From positions 1 to 30,544 of IMG/VR virus record IMGVR_UViG_3300033145_001299: a stretch of 30,544 bases of DNA; one strand, written 5' to 3'. Below the pieces are notes generated by a model. That model was not told the origin of the DNA. It saw only the letters and a list, made by a program, of their open reading frames with translations, and made no database searches. Positions 15,665 through 21,549 of this stretch are shown here, piece by piece; position 1 is the stretch's first letter; every line of letters begins with the position of its first letter. Source of the stretch: a virus. The position numbers and the translations under genes were made by a program.

Positions 15665-15826
15665 ATGAAACTAAATGGTAAGAAACTTGAAAGGATTTAT
15701 TTGATAGATAATTTCTACATTCTTTTATGGGATTTCATTTATTTAGCTCGGAATGTCAATGACAACTTCAGATGTTTCTGGAAGAGAAGTAATACCAATA
15801 TTGGAGGATCTTATGTAAGATTTTAA
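15665..15826 (+). CDS. Leaderless 53-residue micro-gene (or structured RNA)
   Basis: An open frame of 53 codons with ATG 25 bases after a TATA box. The product ('MKLNGKKLERIYLIDNFYIL', 'LWDFIYLARNVNDNF', then 'RCFWKRSNTNIGGSY') has a hydrophobic middle and basic ends and matches nothing I recognise. Codon choice is less biased than in neighbours (it uses CGG, GTC, CTA, ACC), and there is a hairpin around CAGATGTTTCTG, so the transcript may instead be a non-coding RNA. The start codon lies inside a 16-base segment complementary to the loop of an upstream hairpin. Coding or not, transcription from the TATA box seems likely. Confidence 0.4.
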   Translation: MKLNGKKLERIYLIDNFYILLWDFIYLARNVNDNFRCFWKRSNTNIGGSYVRF

Positions 15827-15846
15827 TTTTTATAAAAAAATTTGAA

Positions 15847-15862
15847 TTGATAAATATATCAA
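15847..15862 (+). promoter_or_regulatory. Inverted repeat, probable operator of the RHH gene
   Basis: TTGATAAATATATCAA has perfect 6-base arms (TTGATA, TATCAA) around AATA, 45 bases before the start of a ribbon-helix-helix protein gene. A TATA-like ATAAATAT lies at 15871-15878. RHH dimers bind such short palindromes and often repress their own promoter; the link is inferred from distance. Confidence 0.45.
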
Positions 15863-15907
15863 TACTAATCATAAATATAAAAAAAATTATATATAAAATA
15901 ATATAAA

Positions 15908-16225
15908 ATGCAAAGAAAAGAGGAAATTTTAAATTTTAAAGAAAAACATAAAACTAATTGTTCTACTTGGAAAAAACAAGTATTACAAAATAAACCAATG
16001 GCTTTTAGACCAACAGACAAACAATGGATTTTCTTAAAAAGATTAGAAACAATAAAGGATAAAAGTAAAGTAATAAGAGAGGCTTTAGATTTGTATTTAG
16101 GATTAATGAAAGATTCAACAATGTTTTTTTTAGAACAAGGGAGAAAAAGACCTGAATCATTTAAGAGAGCCAATATAAGATTAAACAGAGAAATAAAAGA
16201 AAATAGGATAATTTATGAAAAATAG
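15908..16225 (+). CDS. Ribbon-helix-helix DNA-binding protein
   Basis: A 105-residue basic protein. Residues 30-65 ('MAFRPTDKQWIFLKRLET' then 'DKSKVIREALDLYLG') have the strand-helix-helix pattern of RHH regulators: a short strand with basic/aromatic residues, a helix, the turn before 'S.VIREAL', and the second helix. RHH proteins act as dimers on short palindromes. The ends (residues 1-25 and 70-105) are charged and probably helical. It is first in the accessory cluster, with an inverted repeat and TATA-like sequence upstream, so it may control this cluster and itself. It overlaps the next gene by 11 bases. Confidence 0.6.
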   Translation: MQRKEEILNFKEKHKTNCSTWKKQVLQNKPMAFRPTDKQWIFLKRLETIKDKSKVIREALDLYLGLMKDSTMFFLEQGRKRPESFKRANIRLNREIKENRIIYEK

Positions 16226-16466
16226 AATAGTAACTGCAAAAGAAATAATTGAAAGTTTTAAATTTTATAATAAGTTTAGAAATACCTATTATCCAAATGA
16301 TAATTTTATTGCAAATTCTGTTGGAAAAGGAAAAATAATAAAAACAAAAATAATTAATAAAAAAGGTTTAGAAATAAAAAAAATAAATATTCCTTTAAAT
16401 CCAAAAATGTTGAGGACGATAAAATCAAAATCTGGAAAAACAAGCGAAAACAAATGGATGCGTTAA
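16215..16466 (+). CDS. Small basic protein of unknown function
   Basis: An 83-residue basic protein I do not recognise. 'VTAKEIIESFKFYNKFRNTY' opens with a helix, and 'GKGKIIKTKIINKKGLEIKK' looks like two strands. It overlaps the RHH gene by 11 bases, so it is probably co-transcribed with it and could be a partner protein. A promoter for the next transcript begins 20 bases after its stop. Confidence 0.5.
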   Translation: MKNRIVTAKEIIESFKFYNKFRNTYYPNDNFIANSVGKGKIIKTKIINKKGLEIKKINIPLNPKMLRTIKSKSGKTSENKWMR

Positions 16467-16485
16467 TTAAATCCAAAATAGAAGC

Positions 16486-16503
16486 ATTTATAAACTTATA
16501 AAT
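16486..16503 (+). promoter_or_regulatory. Palindromic double-TATA promoter, copy 2
   Basis: The same perfect inverted repeat as at 14698: ATTTATAA, AC, TTATAAAT. The downstream arm is centred about 26 bases before ATG 16526, suited to a leaderless start. The 24 bases 16482-16505 are identical to 22321-22344, and similarity continues into the following TAATATTAA. Confidence 0.7.
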
Positions 16504-16525
16504 TATAGTAATATTAAGAGATCAA

Positions 16526-16828
16526 ATGGGAAAACATAAAAAACATAATATTAGACCAACAAGTATTGAATCATATAAGGAGCTAAGAGCAAAATTAGGT
16601 GAAAGACAATTATTTGTTTTTAATGGTTTTACAGAATTATGTCAAACAACAAAAGATGCCTCAGATGCAGAAGTTGCTCAATTTTTAGGAGTTGATACAA
16701 ATGTTGTAAGACCAAGAAGATTTGAATTAGTTAATGAATTTAAAGCATTAGGATTTAACAAAAAAAGACATTGTTCAGTTTCAAATAAAAGAGTAATGGT
16801 TTGGAAAGTTCTAAGGAGATCAATATGA
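16526..16828 (+). CDS. Winged-helix DNA-binding protein
   Basis: A 100-residue protein. Residues 28-75 'FVFNGFTELCQTTKDASDAE' continuing 'VAQFLGVDTNVVRPRRFELV' form a helix-turn-helix: the first helix, 'DAEVAQFLG' and the recognition helix with VRPRR. The hairpin 'GFNKKRHCSVSNKRVMVWKV' forms the wing. Proteins of this form in archaeal viruses are thought to read the end-of-operon promoters, but no target can be seen. It is first in a run of tightly overlapping genes from a palindromic TATA promoter, so it could act on that promoter. Confidence 0.65.
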   Translation: MGKHKKHNIRPTSIESYKELRAKLGERQLFVFNGFTELCQTTKDASDAEVAQFLGVDTNVVRPRRFELVNEFKALGFNKKRHCSVSNKRVMVWKVLRRSI

Positions 16829-17028
16829 GTAAAAATAAATGTCTTTTTTGTAAGAAAGAATTTAATAGAGTGGATGGGGCTACAAAAGCAAGAAAAGCAG
16901 GATATTCAAAAGGAAGAGATTTTTGTTCAAGGAATTGTTATTTGGCTTTCACAAGAGTTAAAGATTTAATTCCAGAGATTGAGAAAACATTAAGATTGTT
17001 TAAAGGGATTATGGGTAATTTAAAATGA
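16825..17028 (+). CDS. Small C4 zinc-finger protein
   Basis: A 67-residue protein. ATG 16825 is chosen because it overlaps the previous stop (ATGA) and has AAGGAG at 16813-16818; a TTG at 16801 in frame is less likely. CLFCKKEF near the N-terminus and FCSRNCYLAF about 30 residues later supply four cysteines (CxxC and CxxxC), a treble-clef or MYM-type zinc site with an exposed basic linker ('DGATKARKAGYSKGRD'). The C-terminal third is a helix. Such small zinc proteins usually bind nucleic acid or protein partners; specific function unknown. Confidence 0.6.
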   Translation: MSKNKCLFCKKEFNRVDGATKARKAGYSKGRDFCSRNCYLAFTRVKDLIPEIEKTLRLFKGIMGNLK

Positions 17029-17252
17029 GTAATTCAAAAAGATTAAGATTTAATAAAGGAAAAAGAATAGATATAGTTTTACTTAACAGACAAACTTATT
17101 CAGGAATAATCGGAAAAGTTAAAGAAATAGAAATTAAAATTGAAGACCATAAAAGATTAGTAGATTACTTTGTTATTAAAAACCAAAGATGGAGCAAAAT
17201 AATAAAAGTTGATGATATTGAAGGATTAAATATTTATGGAGAAATCAAATGA
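17025..17252 (+). CDS. Small beta-barrel-like protein, unknown
   Basis: A 75-residue basic protein. 'KGKRIDIVLLNRQTYSGIIG' followed by 'VKEIEIKIEDHKRLVDYFVI' and 'RWSKIIKVDDIEGLNIYGEI' reads as five or six strands in the order of an Sm/LSm or SH3-like barrel, with the 'V.L....T.SG.I' first half typical for Sm folds. The resemblance is by pattern only. It overlaps both neighbours by ATGA. Confidence 0.5.
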   Translation: MSNSKRLRFNKGKRIDIVLLNRQTYSGIIGKVKEIEIKIEDHKRLVDYFVIKNQRWSKIIKVDDIEGLNIYGEIK

Positions 17253-17623
17253 AATTCAATCAAGCAATGTATTTATTAAAAAAAGGAAAAAAAATTAGGA
17301 GAAAAACTTGGAATAATCCTGATTACTTTGTTATTAAAGGAAAAATATACGAATTTTGTGTAATTTCAGAAAGTGGAAAAACTGAAATTGATTTCAATTT
17401 TAAAATGGAAGATTTTGAAGCAACTGATTGGGAAATTTATAAAGAAATAGATTTACAAGATGTAATGAAATATATTGGATGGGAAAAAGCCCATCAAACA
17501 GAAAAAGCTTTGAAAATACTTAAAGAAGTGGGAATAAATCCAGAAAATTGTTTTTTTGATGAAGATTATAAGGTTTTTATCCCTTGTGATGAAATAATTA
17601 AATTGAAAAAATATCAAAAATGA
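17249..17623 (+). CDS. DUF2829/Tad2-like protein with C-terminal extension
   Basis: A 124-residue protein. Residues 1-62 follow the DUF2829 pattern: 'MKFNQAMYLLKKGKKIRRKT' then W21, a strand pair ('YFVIKGKIYEF'), and the closing 'FEATDWEIY'. Tad2, a DUF2829 member, lets bacteriophages defeat Thoeris defence by trapping the cyclic ADP-ribose signal. Residues 68-124 ('DVMKYIGWEKAHQTEKALKI' and 'NCFFDEDYKVFIPCDEI') are an extra alpha/beta piece not typical for the family. It sits in a string of tiny overlapping genes, the sort of place where anti-defence genes collect. Family membership is likely; ligand trapping is inference, and DUF2829 proteins also have unknown roles. Confidence 0.55.
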   Translation: MKFNQAMYLLKKGKKIRRKTWNNPDYFVIKGKIYEFCVISESGKTEIDFNFKMEDFEATDWEIYKEIDLQDVMKYIGWEKAHQTEKALKILKEVGINPENCFFDEDYKVFIPCDEIIKLKKYQK

Positions 17624-17844
17624 CTTACGATAAAGAAAATTTAAAAGATAAAAGAAAAAGATTAAGAAAAGATTGTGTTGGATTACATATTTATGATCTT
17701 TTAGATTTAGTTGAACAACAAGACAAAGAATTTATTAAGGAATTGAAAAAAGAATTTGAAGATAGTGTTTTTGTTAGAGTAAATAATCATTTGAGAAAAG
17801 ATTTATTTGAAAGAATTGACAAATTATCAGGAGAAAACAAATGA
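17620..17844 (+). CDS. Small charged helical protein
   Basis: A 74-residue protein rich in Lys, Asp and Glu ('MTYDKENLKDKRKRLRKDC', 'LDLVEQQDKEFIKELKKEFE') and predicted all-helical. I do not recognise it. It overlaps both neighbours by ATGA. Confidence 0.55.
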   Translation: MTYDKENLKDKRKRLRKDCVGLHIYDLLDLVEQQDKEFIKELKKEFEDSVFVRVNNHLRKDLFERIDKLSGENK

Positions 17845-17975
17845 ACATTGAAGACATAAACGAAGAACAAGCAAGAGAAATAGATTATGAACTTAAAGAA
17901 GAAAGAATCAGAGAACTTGCACAAGAAACAATCCAAGCTGGAACGGATGTATTAAATGAGGGAAAAGAACAATGA
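17841..17975 (+). CDS. 44-residue acidic micro-protein
   Basis: An acidic helical peptide ('MNIEDINEEQAREIDYELKE', then 'ERIRELAQETIQAGTDVLNE') with ATGA overlaps at both ends, which argues that it is a real coding sequence in the operon. No family recognised. Confidence 0.55.
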   Translation: MNIEDINEEQAREIDYELKEERIRELAQETIQAGTDVLNEGKEQ

Positions 17976-18166
17976 AACTTTGGCTTAAAATACTTCTTAT
18001 AGTGATTATTCTTTTTTTATTAATTTTTGCAGTTTTAGAATTAACTGAAGAAAAAGAAAAAGAAGAAAATGAAAATACTGCTTATGATTATGGTGTTTAT
18101 AGTGATAATCTTATGACTACTGCAGAATATGAAGCAATAATGAGGGAAAACAATGACAAATCCTAA
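17972..18166 (+). CDS. Small single-span membrane protein
   Basis: A 64-residue protein. Residues 3-23 are strongly hydrophobic ('LWLKILLIVIILFLLIFAVL'), followed by an acidic tail ('EEKEKEENENTAYDYGVYSD'). This predicts an anchored peptide with its tail probably outside or in the cytoplasm; topology is undecided. It overlaps both neighbours. Superinfection exclusion is one possibility, not shown. Confidence 0.55.
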   Translation: MKLWLKILLIVIILFLLIFAVLELTEEKEKEENENTAYDYGVYSDNLMTTAEYEAIMRENNDKS

Positions 18167-18308
18167 AAAACTTACAAAAAAAGAATTAATGAAATGTTAT
18201 TCAAAACAATTTAAAGGAAAATTAGGTATTGAAGAATTTGCAGTAGTTCAGATTTTGGATAATTCACTAAAAATAAATTTTATGCTGGTAACTGGCAATT
18301 ATAAATGA
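18153..18308 (+). CDS. 51-residue unknown protein
   Basis: Small basic N-terminus ('MTNPKKLTKKELMKCYSKQF') and a strand-like end ('FAVVQILDNSLKINFMLVTG'). It overlaps the membrane protein gene by 14 bases and the next start by ATGA. Not recognised. Confidence 0.5.
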   Translation: MTNPKKLTKKELMKCYSKQFKGKLGIEEFAVVQILDNSLKINFMLVTGNYK

Positions 18309-18457
18309 ATCCTAAAAAAGACAAAGTAGTATTCAGTTGCTGGGCAACAAAAACTCAAGCAAAACAAATAAGTGATGCAATAGCAAATGATAGTTGGGAC
18401 GATTGCAGAGCAATATTTGAATTAATATTTAGAGATGGAGGTATTGAGAAGCGTTAA
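18305..18457 (+). CDS. 50-residue unknown protein
   Basis: 'KVVFSCWATKTQAKQISDAI' followed by 'NDSWDDCRAIFELIFRDGGI' suggests a short strand and two helices in the order of a compact DNA- or protein-binding fold. Two cysteines are present. The next gene begins at its stop (taaATG). Not recognised. Confidence 0.5.
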   Translation: MNPKKDKVVFSCWATKTQAKQISDAIANDSWDDCRAIFELIFRDGGIEKR

Positions 18458-18625
18458 ATGGATAAAATAAAAAAAACAATAATAATTTTCAAAGAAGATA
18501 TTTCAATGAAAGAAATAGAAAGATATAGGAAACTATGGAATTGTAAAAAAGATATTATGATTGGTGGAGATTTTGAAATTTGGGAGAAAGATTTAGAAAC
18601 AGGGAGGATTGTTCAATTAAAATGA
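18458..18625 (+). CDS. 55-residue unknown protein
   Basis: 'KIKKTIIIFKEDISMKEIER' followed by 'YRKLWNCKKDIMIGGDFEIW' gives a strand, a helix and a strand. It lies just before the resolvase-like gene with an ATGA overlap. Not recognised. Confidence 0.5.
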   Translation: MDKIKKTIIIFKEDISMKEIERYRKLWNCKKDIMIGGDFEIWEKDLETGRIVQLK

Positions 18626-19149
18626 AAAATCCAAAAAATATAAAAAGAGGCAAGCGAGCAAAAGCAAGTGGAGCTGACTTTGAAAGAAGAGTTAGAAAAG
18701 ATTTAGAAGAAAAAGGTTGGATTGTTTCTAAGTGGCCAAACAATGTTGAATTTTCTAAAGAATACCCTTTAAAAGTAGGATCTTTAAAAATGTTGGAAAG
18801 AGAAGCGGAAGGCAAAAAACATGAAGGAAAATTAATTCCATCTAAACATAAATTTAGAGGGGCAGGAATACCTATGGCTATTGGAACAGGATTTCCTGAC
18901 TTTTTTGCCTATAAAGATGTTAGTGAAGATATTGAAATTGGTTGGAGTCCTTCAGATGGAAGTGTATCATTTCCTTTATATCAAATTCAATTCATAGAAA
19001 GTAAAGTTGATGGTTACTTATCTAAAGAAGAAAAAGCAAAAGCACAATGGTATCTAAAAAACAATTATTGTTCAAAGTTCTTAATAGCTTATAAAACAAA
19101 AGAAAAAAATAGAGTAAAAGTAAATTATAAAGAGGTTGAATTAGAATGA
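18622..19149 (+). CDS. Hjc-like PD-(D/E)XK nuclease (probable Holliday junction resolvase)
   Basis: A 175-residue protein. ATG 18622 is chosen for its ATGA overlap; an in-frame start at 18580 would add 14 residues of the neighbour's sequence. 'KRGKRAKASGADFERRVRKD' is the basic N-terminus with the conserved Glu at 21. 'GTGFPDFFAYK' holds the catalytic Asp at about 93, and 'QFIESKVDGYLS' holds the E-x-K pair at 126-128. This order (E, PD, ExK) is that of archaeal Hjc and related resolvases, which cut four-way DNA junctions. An insertion of about 60 residues between motif one and the PD makes it longer than Hjc (about 130). It lies with a probable annealing protein, a recombination set. Other PD-(D/E)XK roles are possible. 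Confidence 0.65.
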   Translation: MKNPKNIKRGKRAKASGADFERRVRKDLEEKGWIVSKWPNNVEFSKEYPLKVGSLKMLEREAEGKKHEGKLIPSKHKFRGAGIPMAIGTGFPDFFAYKDVSEDIEIGWSPSDGSVSFPLYQIQFIESKVDGYLSKEEKAKAQWYLKNNYCSKFLIAYKTKEKNRVKVNYKEVELE

Positions 19150-19274
19150 AAATAATTAAAGAATTTTATAGATTAGTTAATTTATTAGAGGATATTCTTT
19201 CAGAAATAAAAAGACATAGAGAATCTTTTGAGGAATATAAATATAATTTAAATCAAGTTTATAGAAGAAATTAA
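19146..19274 (+). CDS. 42-residue helical micro-protein
   Basis: 'MKIIKEFYRLVNLLEDILSE' then 'IKRHRESFEEYKYNLNQVYR' reads as one or two amphipathic helices with a leucine repeat. It has an ATGA overlap with the resolvase-like gene and the next start is two bases after its stop. Not recognised. Confidence 0.5.
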   Translation: MKIIKEFYRLVNLLEDILSEIKRHRESFEEYKYNLNQVYRRN

Positions 19275-19275
19275 A

Positions 19276-19452
19276 ATGAATACAGAAAAATTAACAGAAG
19301 AATTTTTTAAAAGAAGATATCCTGAAAAAGACATAAAATTTGAAAAGAAATGTGGATATTTTTGGGAATGGGTTAATCGTTTTAAATCATTAAATCCAGA
19401 ACAATTCATGGATAGACAATCAAAGAAAATATTTAGAGAATTGAAAGGATGA
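19276..19452 (+). CDS. 58-residue unknown protein
   Basis: 'EEFFKRRYPEKDIKFEKKCG' followed by 'YFWEWVNRFKSLNPEQFMD' is helical with many aromatics. It overlaps the annealing-protein gene by ATGA and may act with it. Not recognised. Confidence 0.5.
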   Translation: MNTEKLTEEFFKRRYPEKDIKFEKKCGYFWEWVNRFKSLNPEQFMDRQSKKIFRELKG

Positions 19453-19985
19453 AGAAAATGTTAGTAAAAATATTATTAATAGAAGAAGATAAAATAACTT
19501 TGAAACAAGATGATGTAGAGAAAACTCTTATAATGGAAGATTATGTAATTCCACACGCTAAGTTAGGTGTTGCAGAAATTAAAATTAATGAATCTAAGAA
19601 AGTAAGTTTTATTCAAATGCAAAGTGATGATCCAAACAAAAAGAAAAACTTTACAGATGAAATGGTTACTTTTGAGACTTTATTAAGTGAGGCACATAAG
19701 AGATTTGGAAAGAGACTTGAAATAGAAACAGCAATTGTTAGAGATGGTGACAAAAATGTAATGATAGATTTTGATAAAAAAAGAGCTTTATTTGAAGCAG
19801 AAGTTACTATAAAGGATGAAAAGGATTCAGATAGATGTCAAAGATTTACAGGAACTGGAGATGCAGAAGGGATTACAAATACTTTAATAAAACCACATTT
19901 CATAAGAATGGCAGAAACAAGAGCAATTGTAAGAGCTTTGAAGTTAGCAACAAATAATGCAACTTGTTCAGAGGAAGAAAAATAA
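19449..19985 (+). CDS. Probable single-strand annealing/recombination protein
   Basis: A 178-residue protein. The N-terminal half is beta-rich ('MLVKILLIEEDKITLKQDDV', 'HAKLGVAEIKINESKKVSFI'). The C-terminal half 'RFTGTGDAEGITNTLIKPHF' and 'IRMAETRAIVRALKLATNNA' followed by TCSEEEK contains the pattern 'G.GDA......hiRMAETRAi.RALk.atn...t.EE'. I associate this with virus-coded proteins of the RAD52-like annealing group, where a helix with A-E-T-(R/S)-A-x-x-R-A-L lines the DNA groove. It sits beside a resolvase-like nuclease and ahead of a phosphoesterase, which fits recombination. Another DNA-binding role cannot be excluded. A CAU tRNA begins eight bases after the stop. Confidence 0.4.
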   Translation: MKKMLVKILLIEEDKITLKQDDVEKTLIMEDYVIPHAKLGVAEIKINESKKVSFIQMQSDDPNKKKNFTDEMVTFETLLSEAHKRFGKRLEIETAIVRDGDKNVMIDFDKKRALFEAEVTIKDEKDSDRCQRFTGTGDAEGITNTLIKPHFIRMAETRAIVRALKLATNNATCSEEEK

Positions 19986-19992
19986 GTTGTAC

Positions 19993-20065
19993 GGCGATAT
20001 AGAATAGTGGTTAGTTTGCCGGCCTCATAAGCCGGTGGCCCTTGGTTCGATTCCAGGTATCGCCA
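19993..20065 (+). tRNA. tRNA with CAU anticodon (elongator Met or Ile2)
   Basis: A complete 73-base cloverleaf. Acceptor arm GGCGATA (19993-19999) pairs with TATCGCC (20058-20064), then A73. The D arm has the GG pair in its loop, the anticodon stem CCGGC/GCCGG carries the loop CTCATAA (anticodon CAT), the variable loop has five bases, and the T arm CTTGG/CCAGG carries TTCGATT. No CCA is encoded and no intron is seen. The first pair G1-C72 and the anticodon stem without three GC pairs before the loop argue against an initiator. It could be elongator Met or the CAU isoleucine tRNA that needs agmatidine; the sequence alone does not decide. It lies eight bases after an ORF and two bases before a structured region. 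Confidence 0.9.
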
Positions 20066-20407
20066 TTGGGAGTGTTGATTCCATCTCAGGACGAAGTTTG
20101 ATCTCTTTAAACTTTTTTTCAACACTTCCTTCATAGTCGCCTCTGTGGATCCATCTGCGACAAGGGTCTTTTTCAACCCTCTTTACGATGCCCACAAAGT
20201 CAACAGCTCAAAGAATAACCTGTCAGAGTGGAAGGGAAATATTCAAAAATCATTGTCCTTTGGATAAATGATAGATGTAAAAACTGGTAACTTTTACACG
20301 AAACCTTCCTGTTGACATTTATAGTCACAAAGAGGGATTACATTGGTGACGAGGTTGTTACCAAATTACCTTTACACAATGCCCTCTCCCTTAGGGGATA
20401 ATCAAAA
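20066..20407 (+). ncRNA. Unrecognised structured RNA region directly after the tRNA
   Basis: About 340 bases with no reading frame of substance and visibly more G and C than the neighbouring genes. Stems: 20068-20078 with 20119-20129 (11 bp, one wobble) enclosing AAGTTT/AAACTT (20094-20099, 20109-20114); GTCGC/GCGAC (20136-20140, 20157-20161); AGGGT/ACCCT (20163-20167, 20176-20180); ATCATT/AATGAT (20249-20254, 20267-20272); TGTAAAA/TTTTACA (20276-20282, 20292-20298); AGAGGG/CCCTCT (20331-20336, 20382-20387) enclosing TTGGTGAC/GTTACCAA (20343-20350, 20357-20364). It does not show RNase P, SRP or tmRNA landmarks. RNase Z cutting at the tRNA 3' end would free its 5' end. One RNA or several are possible. 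Confidence 0.55.
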
Positions 20408-20512
20408 ATGAGAAGAAAATATTTAAATAGAGTAAAATCAGAAAAAAAGACTTGGAAACCTAACGAAACTAAACCTTATACAATTAAAATTATAAAATGG
20501 GAAAAACTATAA
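20408..20512 (+). CDS. 34-residue basic micro-ORF
   Basis: 'MRRKYLNRVKSEKKTWKPNE' followed by 'KPYTIKIIKWEKL' begins right after the structured RNA region and overlaps the phosphoesterase start by 16 bases. Composition is normal for the genome, but the length leaves doubt. It may couple translation into the next gene. Confidence 0.35.
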   Translation: MRRKYLNRVKSEKKTWKPNETKPYTIKIIKWEKL

Positions 20513-21549
20513 ATAGTAAATACTTAATAAAGAAGATGACTAAAAAAAAATACAATAAAGAGGAATTAATAGAATTATATATTACTAAAAATTTACCTTA
20601 TAAAAAAATAGCAGAACATTATGGAGTAACATATGGAACAATAAGAGTAACACTTTCACGTTATGGAATTACTCGAAGAAATCATAAAAAAATACAAGAA
20701 TCGAAACAAGAAATTATTTATCAAGATAGTGATGAAATGAAATATTTAAAAAAGAAAGGTTATAATATCGACGATATTGTGGGATTAGCAAAAGCATTAG
20801 AAAAACAAGGGCAAGCAAATACAACAGCTTATACTATTGGTGGTAATTCACATAAATTTATTCTTTTTGGAGATACTCACATTGGTCATATTCAATATGA
20901 TAAACAATTAATGAAACACTTAAATAAAGTTTCTAAAAAAGAAAAAGTTGATTTTGTAGCACATACAGGGGATATCTTTGATGGATGGTATCAAAATAGG
21001 CCAAGTTCAATCTTTGAACAAAATGCAATTGGATTTGATAGACAAATGGCTATGGCTGTTGAAGAATTATCACAATTAGAAGTTCCAATCCATTTTATTA
21101 CTGGAAATCATTCTTATAATACTTTTGTTAGGGGAGCTGGAATAGAAGCAGGGCCAGTACTTGAAACCAAGTTAAAAGAAAAAGGATTAGAAGCTTATTT
21201 TTTAGGTAATGCAGAAGGAGATATTTATTTGAATAATACTTTACTTAGACTTTTACATCCAGATGGAGGTAGTGCATATGCTATAAGTTATAAACCACAG
21301 AAGATAGTTGAAGCATTAGAATCTGGAAAGAAACCAAATATTTTAGCAATTGGGCATTTCCATAAAGCAGAATATTTATTTTATAGAAATGTAAATATTT
21401 TCCAAACTGGAACACTTTGTGGGCAAACTAAATTTATGAAAGGAAAAGGTTTAGCAGCACATAAAGGTTTCTGGTTAGTAGAATTACAAACAAAAGATAA
21501 TGGGCAAATAGATTCAATTATACCTAAATTTTATCCTTCTTACAAATGA
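20497..21549 (+). CDS. HTH-calcineurin-like metallophosphoesterase
   Basis: A 350-residue protein. Residues 22-60 form a helix-turn-helix ('EELIELYITKNLPYKKIAEH' with 'YGVTYGTIRVTLSRYGI'). Residues 118-300 are a calcineurin-like phosphoesterase with metal-binding motifs in order: 'GDTHIGH' (125-131), 'GDIFDGW' (158-164), 'GNHS' (203-206), and 'GHFHK' at about 286-290. This fold covers Mre11/SbcD nucleases and many phosphodiesterases. DNA binding plus a two-metal site suggests an enzyme that acts on DNA or RNA at a chosen place. The neighbours (resolvase-like, annealing) favour a recombination nuclease. No SbcC/Rad50-like partner is in the window. A second start at ATG 20536 is possible. Confidence 0.75.
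   Translation: MGKTINSKYLIKKMTKKKYNKEELIELYITKNLPYKKIAEHYGVTYGTIRVTLSRYGITRRNHKKIQESKQEIIYQDSDEMKYLKKKGYNIDDIVGLAKALEKQGQANTTAYTIGGNSHKFILFGDTHIGHIQYDKQLMKHLNKVSKKEKVDFVAHTGDIFDGWYQNRPSSIFEQNAIGFDRQMAMAVEELSQLEVPIHFITGNHSYNTFVRGAGIEAGPVLETKLKEKGLEAYFLGNAEGDIYLNNTLLRLLHPDGGSAYAISYKPQKIVEALESGKKPNILAIGHFHKAEYLFYRNVNIFQTGTLCGQTKFMKGKGLAAHKGFWLVELQTKDNGQIDSIIPKFYPSYK

Noticed and set aside
19993-20065. tRNA as integration (att) site
   Set aside because: No integrase gene and no second copy of the tRNA end are visible in the window.
19838-20176. Minus-strand frame across the tRNA
   Set aside because: It reads the complement of the tRNA and gives the well-known false peptide text that tRNA genes produce.
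20066-20407. RNase P RNA, SRP RNA, tmRNA or hammerhead ribozyme
   Set aside because: I looked for the conserved RNase P ACAGAA/GAGGAAAGUCC blocks, the SRP GNAR loop, and CUGANGA/GAAA cores and did not find a convincing set.
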